Shown here piece after piece: positions 45,448 to 53,947 of a stretch of 64,000 bases of DNA. The stretch comes from Halobacillus litoralis. Its GTDB lineage: Bacteria; Bacillota; Bacilli; Bacillales; Halobacillaceae. Under the pieces are notes generated by a model. The model did not search any database, was not told the origin of the DNA, and worked only from the letters and a program-made list of their open reading frames with translations. The position numbers and the translations under genes were made by a program. How positions within the stretch are numbered: position 1 is the stretch's first letter; each line of letters begins with the position of its first letter. Location of the stretch: assembly GCF_020524025.1 (NCBI RefSeq), contig NZ_JAIVKN010000004.1, forward strand, positions 186,001 through 250,000. Direction: 5' to 3'.

Positions 45448-46203
45448 TTGAATAAAAAATGGTTATTAAGTATAGTCCTGGCCGTCTTCGTTTCTTTGCT
45501 GGCAGCATGTAGTGAAGATGAAGGGGCAGCAGATAAAAAAGAAGAAAATCAAGAAGAAACAAGCGAAAAACAAAGTGAACAGGCGGAAATGCCTGAACCA
45601 GATTTAGAGAACGTTCCAGAAGTTGTAGCTGAAGTCAACGGGGAAGAAATTAAGAAAGAAGATTTTGAAATGTCCTATCAAAGTCAATTCCAACAAGCAG
45701 CTATGCAGTCTCAAATGACAGGAAGCAAGCTTGATCAAGAACAGTTGAAAAAACAAGTGGCCGATAGTCTTGTCGGACAAGAATTGCTGATTCAAGAAGC
45801 GTCCACTCGTGATTATAAAATTTCTGATGAAGAAGTGAACAAGACTCTGGAAGATCTTGCAAAGCAGAATCAGGTAGAGTCGAAAGAGAAATTTCTTAAA
45901 GAGCTTGAAAAGCAGGGGATGAAAGAAGAAGAAGTGATGACACAGCTTCGTTCCCAACTAAAAATCGATAAATTGATTGCTGAAGAAGTGAAGGTTGAAG
46001 AACCAACAGAAAAAGAACTTAAAGCAGAGTATGATAAGATTAAAGAACAACAGGCATCTGCGGATACAGAGCAGGAAATTCCTGCATTTGAAGATGTTAA
46101 GGACACCATGAAGCAGCGGATGCAGCAGCAACAGAAGATGGAAGGAACGCAGAAGCTTGTTAAAAACCTGCGTGAAGACGCTGAAGTTACTGTGAATTTG
46201 TAA
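45448..46203 (+). CDS. SurA-N/PrsA-like lipoprotein without a PPIase domain
   Basis: Lipid-anchored extracytoplasmic protein, 251 residues: signal peptide with lipobox SLLAAC (about 16-21), a Glu-rich linker, then a SurA N-terminal chaperone-like region with VVAEVNGEEIKKEDFE and a long helical stretch. The parvulin domain of PrsA is missing, so it is a chaperone-like lipoprotein rather than a foldase. TTG at 45448 lies 8 bases after AAAGGAG and is my choice; the frame opens earlier at 45355. Confidence 0.78.
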   Translation: MNKKWLLSIVLAVFVSLLAACSEDEGAADKKEENQEETSEKQSEQAEMPEPDLENVPEVVAEVNGEEIKKEDFEMSYQSQFQQAAMQSQMTGSKLDQEQLKKQVADSLVGQELLIQEASTRDYKISDEEVNKTLEDLAKQNQVESKEKFLKELEKQGMKEEEVMTQLRSQLKIDKLIAEEVKVEEPTEKELKAEYDKIKEQQASADTEQEIPAFEDVKDTMKQRMQQQQKMEGTQKLVKNLREDAEVTVNL

Positions 46204-46491
46204 ACTGTCATAAATGTTGAAAACCAGACCCTGAGCGGGTCTGGTTTTTTTCTGGACTTATCGTGATGAAGATTCCAACCGTATAAAGAGATCAATTATT
46301 CAGCAGAATAAGTAATAGAACAACTAGACTCCACTGCTTGAAAAGGAAAGAGAATGACGGAGAAACTTGGTTTCATTCAGGCGTACAGAATCCTCTCTAA
46401 TTAATGTATAACGCAGTTCTTTGGATAAGAGAAGTTGAGGGAATAAGTAAAATTCAGAAAAAATCGAATTCCCGAACATTAACGATATCGA
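46204..46491. other. Region between lipoprotein terminator and purine permease promoter
   Basis: 288 bp up to the pbuG promoter. The terminator lies at 46220-46251. The rest shows no gene that I can support. Confidence 0.4.
46220..46251 (+). terminator. Terminator of the lipoprotein gene
   Basis: Stem AAACCAGACCC/GGGTCTGGTTT followed by T7. Confidence 0.9.
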
Positions 46492-46520
46492 TTGACCCAA
46501 TTCGACTGCGTTGTTATGAT
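46492..46520 (+). promoter_or_regulatory. Promoter of the purine permease
   Basis: TTGACC (46492-46497), 17-bp spacer, TATGAT (46515-46520); transcription would start just before the riboswitch. Confidence 0.7.
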
Positions 46521-46547
46521 TCTCCTTATAAATATATGAATGAAGCA

Positions 46548-46690
46548 CCTTGTATAAGTTCAGGAATTGGCTTGAACGTTTCTACCAGCTACCGGAAATA
46601 GCTTGTCTACAAGGAGAGAGCAGATCCTCTTATTTCTGATATTCTCTTTCCCTGTAGATAAGCACCGGTGGTTGACCGGTGCTTTTTGTT
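46548..46690 (+). promoter_or_regulatory. Guanine/hypoxanthine riboswitch with terminator
   Basis: Purine aptamer: P1 CCTTGTA (46548-46554)/TACAAGG (46608-46614), P2 GTTCA/TTGAAC with loop, the signature J2/3 GTTTCTACC and P3 AGCTA/TAGCT. The specificity base before P1 is C (46607), so it should bind guanine or hypoxanthine, not adenine. The expression platform contains the terminator AGCACCGGT/ACCGGTGCT with a T-run (46661-46690); ligand binding should favour termination. Confidence 0.9.
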
Positions 46691-46710
46691 TAGATGCGGG
46701 AGGGAACAAC

Positions 46711-48003
46711 ATGAGGAACTTTTTCCAGTTCAACGAACGAGAAACGAATTTTAGGAAGGAAACATTGGCAGGTGTGACCACGTTTCTTTCTATGGCTTAT
46801 ATTTTAATTGTAAATCCTATTATTTTAAGTGAAGCAGGCATCGACAAAGGGGCGCTCTTTACAGCTACTGCGCTTTCTGCTATTGTCGGCTCCTTGCTAA
46901 TTGGGCTTCTTGCCAACTTTCCTGTTGGAATTGCTCCAAGTATGGGGCTGAACTCCTTCTTTACTTTTTCCGTTGTTATCGGTATGGGAATTGACTGGGA
47001 AGTGGCATTAACAGGTGTCTTTATTGCTGGTATTATCTTTATGATTCTCAGTCTTCTTAAGATACGCGAGAAGATTATTAACGTCATTCCGAAAGACTTA
47101 AAACATGCGATAGCCGGTGGAATTGGCTTTTTTATCGCGTTTATCGGTCTTAAAAATGCGGGTTTTGTTGTAGGGAATGAAGAGACGTTTGTATCGATCG
47201 GGGACTTGACTACTCCAACAACAGCCCTTGCTGCATTTGGTTTTATCATCACATTGATGATGCTTATTCGCGGCATCCGCGGCGGTATCTTTTACGGAAT
47301 TGTGGTGACAAGTATTGTCGGTATGACTGTTGGCCTCGTCCAGATACCTGACGCAGTGGTTGGGGAAGTACCAAGCCTTGAGCCGACATTCGGAGTTGTG
47401 TTTCAGCATCTTGGTGATATCTTCACTCCAGAAGTGTTAGCTGTTATTTTCACTTTCTTATTTGTCGCTTTCTTTGATACAGCTGGGGCTTTAATAGCTG
47501 TTGCGAGTCAAGCGGGCATTATGAAGGATAATAAAATTCCAAATGCGGGCCGTGCTCTTTTAGCGGATTCTACGTCTGGAGTGGTGGGAGCAATCTTCGG
47601 AACTTCTACAACGGCTTCTTTCGTAGAGTCATCTGCAGGTGTAGCTGTCGGTGGACGGACAGGTTTTACAAGTGTCGTCATTTCCGTCTGTTTCTTTATT
47701 GCTCTTTTCTTCTCACCGGTACTCGGTGTCATCACACCAGAAGTTACAGCTCCTGCGCTGATTATTGTCGGGGCACTGATGGCAACAGAAGTGAGAGAAA
47801 TCGATTGGAGCCGTCTTGAAGTTACGATTCCAGCCTTTGTGACGATTGTTATGATGCCGCTCACGTTTAGTGTAGCGACTGGGATTGCGCTAGGGTTCAT
47901 CCTATATCCTTTTGCTATGATTGCAAAAAAACAGTGGAACCAGGTTCATCCGATTATGTATACCCTTTGCGGTCTATTTGTTTTATATTTTGTCTATCTA
48001 TAG
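46711..48003 (+). CDS. pbuG: Purine permease of the AzgA/NCS2 family (PbuG/PbuO-like)
   Basis: Membrane importer for hypoxanthine and guanine, 430 residues with about a dozen hydrophobic segments. Family signatures: AGVTTFLSMAYILIVNP, GIAPSMGLNSFFTF, FDTAGALIAVASQAG and GTSTTASFVESSAGVAVGGRTG. The ATG at 46711 follows CGGGAGGGA. The guanine riboswitch upstream independently supports the substrate. The PbuG/PbuO paralogue choice is uncertain. Confidence 0.9.
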   Translation: MRNFFQFNERETNFRKETLAGVTTFLSMAYILIVNPIILSEAGIDKGALFTATALSAIVGSLLIGLLANFPVGIAPSMGLNSFFTFSVVIGMGIDWEVALTGVFIAGIIFMILSLLKIREKIINVIPKDLKHAIAGGIGFFIAFIGLKNAGFVVGNEETFVSIGDLTTPTTALAAFGFIITLMMLIRGIRGGIFYGIVVTSIVGMTVGLVQIPDAVVGEVPSLEPTFGVVFQHLGDIFTPEVLAVIFTFLFVAFFDTAGALIAVASQAGIMKDNKIPNAGRALLADSTSGVVGAIFGTSTTASFVESSAGVAVGGRTGFTSVVISVCFFIALFFSPVLGVITPEVTAPALIIVGALMATEVREIDWSRLEVTIPAFVTIVMMPLTFSVATGIALGFILYPFAMIAKKQWNQVHPIMYTLCGLFVLYFVYL

Positions 48004-48004
48004 A

Positions 48005-48040
48005 AAAAATCCCGGAGCTTTATAGCTCCGGGATTTTTTA
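48005..48040. terminator. Bidirectional terminator
   Basis: Stem AAAAATCCCGGAGCT/AGCTCCGGGATTTTT with loop TTAT, between convergent genes. Confidence 0.92.
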
Positions 48041-48044
48041 TTTT

Positions 48045-49142
48045 TTAGCTCCGTACAGGATAATTAATTTCATCATCTTTAACCTCTGCTTGAGGCAGCA
48101 GGATTCTCTCAAAGTCAAAAGCTTCGAGCTCCACACCATCCCGCACTTTATTCGGCAGATCAGGGTTGGCTAATGCGCCTGTTCCAATTGAAACGAGATG
48201 CGCCTGCTTAGAGTCGAGAAGACTTTCTGCTTGATCAGGATTCTGAAGCTGTCCATTGGCGATCACGGTAATTCCACCGTATTCTTTGGCTGCTCCTGCA
48301 AGCGTTTTTGTTTCTTTACCGAAGGAAGGAGCAGTGGCGTCTCCATCTGTTACATGAATATAGTCAAGGCCTGTTTTCCCGAGCGCTCCAAATATTTCTT
48401 TTGCTTCCTCTTCGCCGCCTGCCCACTTGTGTGACTGATCGGCAACCTTTCCTTGAGAGATGCGGATACCGATGATGAAGTCTTCTCCAACTTCAGCCAG
48501 GACCTCGTCAACGACCTCAAGAACATAGCGAAGGCGGTTTTCGACAGAGCCGCCATAAGAGTCTTCCCGTTTATTCAAGTAGTCCGTTAAGAATTGATCA
48601 AGTAGGTATCCGTTCGCTCCATGAATTTCAACTCCATCAAAACCGGCTTCCTTCGCACGGCGGGCACTATCCACAATCCCCATTTTCGCTTCTTCTAAAT
48701 CCTGGTCATCCATCGCTCTTGGCGTTTGGAATGGTCCGGATCCTCCGTAAAAACCTAATTGTTCACCTTTAGGGGCAATAGCAGAAGGTGCAATGGTCTC
48801 ATCCGTATAGGCATTGCCCTGGCTTTGACCGCCGGCATGCATTAACTGGGCAATCATGATGGAACCATGCTGATGAACAGCCTCAATGACCGGCTTCCAC
48901 GCATCGGCTTGAATATCTGTTGCAAGGCCAGGCTGGTTGTTGTACCCCTGACTGAAGCTGGTATCAGTATAAATGCCTTCGCTGATAATGGCACTAAAGC
49001 CACCCTTGGCAAAACGTTCATAATACTGCTTCATTCGATCATTGGCACGACCGTCTGCTTCTGCGCTGATGCGTGTCATTGGGGCGACGACGTAACGGTT
49101 GTCCAATAGTTTACTGTCTAGTTTATAAGAATCAAAAAGCAT
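48045..49142 (-). CDS. NADH:flavin oxidoreductase (Old Yellow Enzyme family)
   Basis: FMN-dependent ene-reductase with a TIM-barrel, 365 residues. Signatures: NRYVVAPMTR at the start, LMHAGGQS, DGVEIHGANGYLLDQFLTDY and NKREDSYGGSVENRLRY. It reduces activated C=C bonds of enones or similar electrophiles; natural substrate unknown. The ATG follows AAAGGTGGAACG. Single gene. Confidence 0.9.
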   Translation of the reverse strand: MLFDSYKLDSKLLDNRYVVAPMTRISAEADGRANDRMKQYYERFAKGGFSAIISEGIYTDTSFSQGYNNQPGLATDIQADAWKPVIEAVHQHGSIMIAQLMHAGGQSQGNAYTDETIAPSAIAPKGEQLGFYGGSGPFQTPRAMDDQDLEEAKMGIVDSARRAKEAGFDGVEIHGANGYLLDQFLTDYLNKREDSYGGSVENRLRYVLEVVDEVLAEVGEDFIIGIRISQGKVADQSHKWAGGEEEAKEIFGALGKTGLDYIHVTDGDATAPSFGKETKTLAGAAKEYGGITVIANGQLQNPDQAESLLDSKQAHLVSIGTGALANPDLPNKVRDGVELEAFDFERILLPQAEVKDDEINYPVRS

Positions 49143-49496
49143 ATTCGTTCCACCTTTCTAGTTGTATCACACGTCTAAGGCTAGCTTGTTTTTATCTCAG
49201 TTTCAAAATAAATGCTCACCTATGCAACAATTAGGCTAACCAACCTACGTATTTTCATGAAACTTCCATCTTCCTTCTTTTTGAGGTAGAAGAGGTAGAG
49301 AAAGCAGACCTTGTTATTATAAGACTTCTTGGAATTGAAAAGTGTAAAATCTTCCTGTATAAAAAATTTTTAATGAGTATTAATCCCGATCTTCTATCCC
49401 AAAAACAGAGCTTCCAGTAGAGAAATGGGAGAACAGAAGGTATCTTGACAAGCTGTTTTAACTATAAGAATGCGTACAGGATTGAATAGTATGAAA
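49143..49496. other. Intergenic region
   Basis: 354 bp upstream of the ene-reductase gene. A TTGACA at about 49445 has no well-spaced -10. No gene, RNA or repeat recognised. Confidence 0.4.
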
Positions 49497-49533
49497 TAGA
49501 AAAACCTGTGTAATTTAAAGGTTACACAGGTTT
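49497..49533 (-). terminator. Terminator
   Basis: Stem TTACACAGGTTT/AAACCTGTGTAA and a T-rich tail on the minus strand, just after the next gene's stop. Confidence 0.85.
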
Positions 49534-49542
49534 CTTGCACAT

Positions 49543-50124
49543 TCATTTGGCTAAGTTTATCTGAATTTTGTTAAGAGCTTTTAAACCCTCTGGTATTTCG
49601 TCTCCGAATAAGGCTCCTTCCAATTTAAAAGGACCGTCCAATTTTGTGCGCTCTAAACGAATCATGAAGTTTGCAAAGCTGAGCGACCGATCGGCGGGCA
49701 GCTCACTAACATCAATGGGTTCCAGCCAGTATTCACCTTCTTTATGGGCCAGCAGCTGCGACTCTTCATCAAGGTAGTACCATGTCTGCATAGGCACTGG
49801 GCTGAAACCAGGGTCAACTAAGTCTTCCTGACTGATTTTTCCTGAAAATGAAATGTCTTGATTCTGATTGAATTTTAAGCAGATATAAGGACGGTGGAGT
49901 GTTCTATCTCCCTTGTTCTTGATGATAAAACTTCCGAGGATGTATAAAGTGGGATCGTCTGTTTTCTTAGGTAATCTTAAAGAATAATTGAAGTAGGAAA
50001 AAACGTGAAAAGATCCTTCCTTCAGCATGGATTCTTTTGTTTGATCCAAAAGTAATCGTGCTTCCAGTAAATCTTTCTCAAGCTGTTTTAGCTTTTTCTC
50101 AATGCCTTCTATGCTTAAGTTCAT
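49543..50124 (-). CDS. Protein of unknown function with N-terminal coiled coil
   Basis: 193 residues, cytosolic. Residues 5-36 form a coiled coil (IEKKLKQLEKDLLEARLLLDQTKESM); the rest reads as beta-sandwich-like with LYILGSFIIKNKGDRTLHRPYICLKF and YWLEP. I do not recognise a family. The ATG follows GGGAGGAG. It lies downstream of a spore-coat-like gene but is separated from it by a terminator. Confidence 0.65.
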   Translation of the reverse strand: MNLSIEGIEKKLKQLEKDLLEARLLLDQTKESMLKEGSFHVFSYFNYSLRLPKKTDDPTLYILGSFIIKNKGDRTLHRPYICLKFNQNQDISFSGKISQEDLVDPGFSPVPMQTWYYLDEESQLLAHKEGEYWLEPIDVSELPADRSLSFANFMIRLERTKLDGPFKLEGALFGDEIPEGLKALNKIQINLAK

Positions 50125-50183
50125 ATAATTCTCCTCCCATATTTACATCTTATGAAATAAGCAGGATGTGTATTGCTTGTATG

Positions 50184-50213
50184 TAAAAAGTGTAGAACAA
50201 AGTAGTTCTACAC
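50184..50213 (-). terminator. Terminator
   Basis: Stem GTGTAGAAC/GTTCTACAC with T5 on the minus strand, just after the coat-like gene. Confidence 0.85.
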
Positions 50214-50222
50214 TTCTCGGTG

Positions 50223-50948
50223 TTACATGTCTGAATCGTCGTCATCATGAGGAACAGGGAATATGCGTCTGCATGGGTTTGGCATTGGAGTAGGTCTGCA
50301 GCGGCGAGTTGGACGGATAACAGGACGTGGTCGGCAAGGGCGGGCCATGATTTCCAGTTTCACCATTGCAGAACACTGAACTTCTTGACAAATCGTGAAG
50401 GTGTAGAGGAAGTTCAGTTTTAGAGCGTCGCCAACAACAACACATTTAGCCAAGATTAAGTGGAAGGACGATGGAACGATTCGACAAGAAAGCTCTGTAC
50501 CTGCATCCCCCGGACAGCACATCATGACCGGCTCTTCACAGATTTTATCTGCCGAAATTGTCCCCGTGCCAGTAACGTCTTTATAAGCTTCATTACCATC
50601 CTTATCGTACACATCGAAGGTTACTAAAATAGGGATATCCTTTTCTTTAGTAATCTGTACTATTTGAAGTTCAATCTCCTCTTCGTCATCCATCTCAACA
50701 TTATCTGTGCCCACAACCATTGCTGAACAGGCATCCATTTCGAGAGTATCGAAATCAATAACCGTTTCAACATTCCGAACGGTGCCGCCATCATTAAGTT
50801 TAGTACAAATATCAGCTTTTGATGCCCCGTCTAAATTCATAATCTCAACTTCTTCAGAACCTGTTCCTCCAACAATTACATAGTCAAACACCTTCTCCGC
50901 ATCAATACATTCACGATGCATCCCTCTAAAATCAACATTTGGATCCAT
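50223..50948 (-). CDS. Cys-rich, probably spore-surface-associated protein
   Basis: 241 residues with many Cys (CMVGxx-type contexts such as MMCCPGDAGTELSC), an acidic middle and a Pro/Arg/Cys-rich tail (RPCRPRPVIRPTRRCRP) ending in DDDDSDM. The motif RECIDAEKVFDYVIV resembles the CI-x-x-x-KVYDW pattern seen in Bacillaceae morphogenetic spore-coat proteins (BMQ_0737 type, from memory). No signal peptide. The start ATG has GGAAGG upstream. Disulfide cross-linking in the coat would fit. Assignment tentative. Confidence 0.55.
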   Translation of the reverse strand: MDPNVDFRGMHRECIDAEKVFDYVIVGGTGSEEVEIMNLDGASKADICTKLNDGGTVRNVETVIDFDTLEMDACSAMVVGTDNVEMDDEEEIELQIVQITKEKDIPILVTFDVYDKDGNEAYKDVTGTGTISADKICEEPVMMCCPGDAGTELSCRIVPSSFHLILAKCVVVGDALKLNFLYTFTICQEVQCSAMVKLEIMARPCRPRPVIRPTRRCRPTPMPNPCRRIFPVPHDDDDSDM

Positions 50949-51173
50949 ACATAAATCTTCCTTTCCTATTTGTTATTCGATACATCCTATGTAATGAACA
51001 GACCTAAGGCATGAGTGCTTCACCTAGTTTATGGTAAAAACATTAAATTGGTAAAAAAGCCCATTTGATGAGGCATAGGTTCCTAGTGAAGGTACGCTTC
51101 ACAATAAATGCTGAAATGAATATAGATATGGTGGGAAAGTGTCATGGGTCTGGAGAAAACGAGGGGGAGAAAA

Positions 51174-53312
51174 ATGCATCAGGCGGAAATATTAGAAAGA
51201 ATTACACAAGGTCTGGATGATTTATACCGCATTGTGGAAGACCATGCGGAGACGTCATATTTTATTCATGAAGTATCCATAAATAAGAAAAACTTATTGA
51301 AAACAATGAGAGAATTATATGCGGAGCATAACCAACAGTTAAAAAATAGTGAGAACCAGGAACAAACGATTGCATCTTTAAAGCAGCAACTGGAGCAGAA
51401 AGAACAGGCGTTAGAGGACCTGCCAAAAGAGAAGGAAATTAATCAGCACTTCCAAGAACTTAACGAGCGGGTCCGCTCTTTAGAAGGGAAACTGGAACAA
51501 ACATCTAATAGAAGTGCAGATGCACTGGACTCTATTCAAGGATTAAGCGAACGAAGTAAAAATGTTTTTCAAGAGTTGGAGAAACTAAGGGAGTCACAAA
51601 CAGCCAATGCATCTCAAATGGAGCAAATGAACAACACTATAAAGGAGATGAAAGATCAGGCGGAGGTTACTAACGTAAGATTAGCCACGAGCTTTTCGAA
51701 TCACGCAGACGCAACAGATCAAATTGAAAAACTATTAAAAAGACAGTCTGCGACAGAAGTTGAACTACGGGATTCGCTTGAAAAGGTACACCGTTATCTG
51801 AATGCGCATCCAGATCTACAAAACCAGATGGATTTGTTGGAAAAGCGGTTAGGGCAGGTTGAGCATCAGGATCTCTCCCCCTTAAATGAAAAATTAAACG
51901 AATTAGAACAATTCATCAAACATACCGTACCTCTTCAAATATCGGACCAGATTTCAAAACTGTCAAATCGTCTGGAAATGCTCGATCAGAAGGTTATTCA
52001 TATAGAGGATGAGGGACCGAAGTTCGAAGCGAAGGTGAAGAGGCTTCATGAACTCTCTACGAAAACGGATGAAAAAGTTCACATTATGTTTGACCTCTTT
52101 CAAGATTACTTGGAAAAGCAGGATGAAGTGCCAGTAAAGTATCAGCAGTCTGTTGATGATCTGATGAATAAAATTGTCATCCTTGAAGAGACGGTTCTCT
52201 CTACTCAACAAGAGTTGAATGATTGGAAAGAAGATAAGGAAGCCATATCACAAGAGGACCCTTTCAACGATAATAGTATTAAAGCGAATTCGGATTTGCC
52301 TCTGACCGATTTTAAGAACCACTTCCATTCCAATCCTTCCCAATATCCAAAACCTAAGTCTCAATCAGAAGAAGGTCAAGATAAAGGCCAAACAATAGAC
52401 TTAAGTAAAGACAGCTGGTTTTATCATTCATTAAAAAATCTTTCAGAAACAAAAAGTTCCATCCAGCCCTCAAGAAGAAGACCACCGAAAAAAAAGAGGA
52501 TAAGTCAGAAAGTAGACAATGATGCACTCCTAGATAGTGGGGAAACCTCTAAACAAGATACGAAAGGAAATTTGACGGAAGTGGCGGGGATAGAAGAGCA
52601 TAATGGTGAAGGAGTCATGAATTCTTTAGTGGATGAGAATCATGCAGGTGAAGAATCGCAGGTAAATCAAGTTAAGGATTCTAACTCCGGATCTGAATAT
52701 ATGGAAGAGCCAAAATTTGCTCAAGAGCAGGAGTCAGAGTTGGAACAGAAATCCAAGGCTGCCCTAAAGCCGGAGTCTGATTTAGAACAAGAACTTGAAA
52801 CAGAATCGGAAGCAGAGTTAAAGCAGGAAACCAAAGCAGAGACGGAATCAGAGTCAGAGCAGGAACCCGAAGCAGAATCGGAAGCAGAGTTAAAGCAGGA
52901 AACAGAAGCAGAGTCGGAATCAGAGTTAAAGCAGGAAACAGAAGCAGAGTCGGAATCAGAGTTAAAGCAGGAAACAGAAGCAGAGCCGGAATCAGAGTCA
53001 GATCAGGAAACCGAAGCAGAGCCGGAATCAGAGTCAGATCAGGAAACCGAAGCAGAACTGGAGGCAGAGTTCGAACAGGAAACCGAAACAGAGCAAAAGG
53101 CAGGGTTAGAGCAAGAACCCAAACTAGAGACAAAGTCAGAGGTAGATTCAAAACCTGTATCAGTTCCAAAGTCAGAATTAAAACCAGAGGTAGAATCCAA
53201 ATTTGAACCACTGGAAGAGAGCCCTTCCTCGTCAAACCAGGAAAAACCTTCAAATCCTCCTAAACATAAGAAAAGTTTCATGGAGAATTTAATTAAAATG
53301 TTCAGTGAATAA
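51174..53312 (+). CDS. Large coiled-coil protein with a Glu-rich 12-residue repeat region
   Basis: 712 residues, no signal peptide. Residues 1-360 are almost continuous coiled coil. A basic patch follows (PSRRRPPKKKR near 437). Residues ~540-645 consist of about eight copies of a 12-residue unit (E-L/S-x-Q-E-T-E-A-E-x-E-S), exactly 36 bp each in the DNA. The C-terminus HKKSFMENLIKMFSE is a short amphipathic tail. The ATG at 51174 follows GAGGGGGAG; an ATG at 51144 is in frame. No family recognised; a structural or cytoskeletal role is inferred. Confidence 0.7.
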   Translation: MHQAEILERITQGLDDLYRIVEDHAETSYFIHEVSINKKNLLKTMRELYAEHNQQLKNSENQEQTIASLKQQLEQKEQALEDLPKEKEINQHFQELNERVRSLEGKLEQTSNRSADALDSIQGLSERSKNVFQELEKLRESQTANASQMEQMNNTIKEMKDQAEVTNVRLATSFSNHADATDQIEKLLKRQSATEVELRDSLEKVHRYLNAHPDLQNQMDLLEKRLGQVEHQDLSPLNEKLNELEQFIKHTVPLQISDQISKLSNRLEMLDQKVIHIEDEGPKFEAKVKRLHELSTKTDEKVHIMFDLFQDYLEKQDEVPVKYQQSVDDLMNKIVILEETVLSTQQELNDWKEDKEAISQEDPFNDNSIKANSDLPLTDFKNHFHSNPSQYPKPKSQSEEGQDKGQTIDLSKDSWFYHSLKNLSETKSSIQPSRRRPPKKKRISQKVDNDALLDSGETSKQDTKGNLTEVAGIEEHNGEGVMNSLVDENHAGEESQVNQVKDSNSGSEYMEEPKFAQEQESELEQKSKAALKPESDLEQELETESEAELKQETKAETESESEQEPEAESEAELKQETEAESESELKQETEAESESELKQETEAEPESESDQETEAEPESESDQETEAELEAEFEQETETEQKAGLEQEPKLETKSEVDSKPVSVPKSELKPEVESKFEPLEESPSSSNQEKPSNPPKHKKSFMENLIKMFSE
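52794..53105 (+). repeat. 36-bp tandem repeat inside the coiled-coil gene
   Basis: The marker CAGGAA recurs every 36 bp at 52824, 52860, 52896, 52932, 52968, 53004, 53040 and 53076. Units differ by a few bases. The opposite strand is open for 190 codons only because of the repeat. Confidence 0.9.
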
Positions 53313-53326
53313 AGTAATAAATAAGA

Positions 53327-53365
53327 AAAGAACGGTCACCTGTAAGCAGGTGACCGTTCTTTTTC
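53327..53365. terminator. Bidirectional terminator
   Basis: 16-bp stem AAAGAACGGTCACCTG/CAGGTGACCGTTCTTT with loop TAAG. Confidence 0.9.
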
Positions 53366-53387
53366 CATCGAAGTTTTCAGCTTATTC

Positions 53388-53651
53388 TCATGCAAACTGC
53401 TTAAGAGCCTTGTAGACTTCTTCGCCTTCATCATTCAGAACATGACCGTTTCCGTGGCAGCGGCTGCATTCCGTTTTGTAGCTCGTTTCTTCAACAGCCA
53501 TCCTCCATGCTGTTTTTTCGCTGGCATGATTGACCCGGCTGTAGTGATCCATGATCATGTTGGCTTTGCTATCGTCATATTCCTCATACGTTCCGGTTCC
53601 GTGGCAGAGAGGGCATGTGTTATAAAGATGGCTCACCGTTTTTGTATTCAA
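53388..53651 (-). CDS. Small DnaJ-type zinc-finger protein
   Basis: 87 residues with two CxxCxGxG motifs, CPLCHGTG and CSRCHGNG, about 45 residues apart; together they would bind one zinc as in the DnaJ central domain. No J domain is present, so it is a stand-alone zinc-ribbon protein. Start codon TTG after GAAGGAAG. Function unknown. Confidence 0.75.
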   Translation of the reverse strand: MNTKTVSHLYNTCPLCHGTGTYEEYDDSKANMIMDHYSRVNHASEKTAWRMAVEETSYKTECSRCHGNGHVLNDEGEEVYKALKQFA

Positions 53652-53901
53652 ACGAACACTTCCTTCTAATTTGATATAGTTAAAGTATGATTGATTTTAT
53701 TAAATATTCAGACAAATTTCAATAGGCTTTACAAATATAAAAAAGAAAAAAAGTCATATTTCTATAAATAGACATAAATTGGGTGTGAAATTATGACTTC
53801 TGCCTGTTTTTCTCTTCGTTTTACGTTTTACGATTCATTAAGGAGAGGGGATCACTGGATATCAATTCACTCCTTCAAATTCACTTCATCAGTCCCCTTT
53901 T

Positions 53902-53930
53902 TAAAAAAACCACCGGGAAAACCCGGTGGT
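53902..53930 (-). terminator. Terminator of the CAP gene
   Basis: Stem ACCACCGGG/CCCGGTGGT with a T7 tail on the minus strand. Confidence 0.9.
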
Positions 53931-53947
53931 GACTGCCTTAAAATCTA

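Noticed and set aside
46324-46548. 74-codon minus-strand frame before the purine permease
   Set aside because: No ribosome site, and it overlaps the permease promoter and the riboswitch start.
52681-53253. 190-codon hydrophobic minus-strand frame full of Leu-Pro-Leu repeats
   Set aside because: It is the mirror image of the 36-bp Glu repeat of the plus-strand coiled-coil gene, with no ribosome site or independent evidence.
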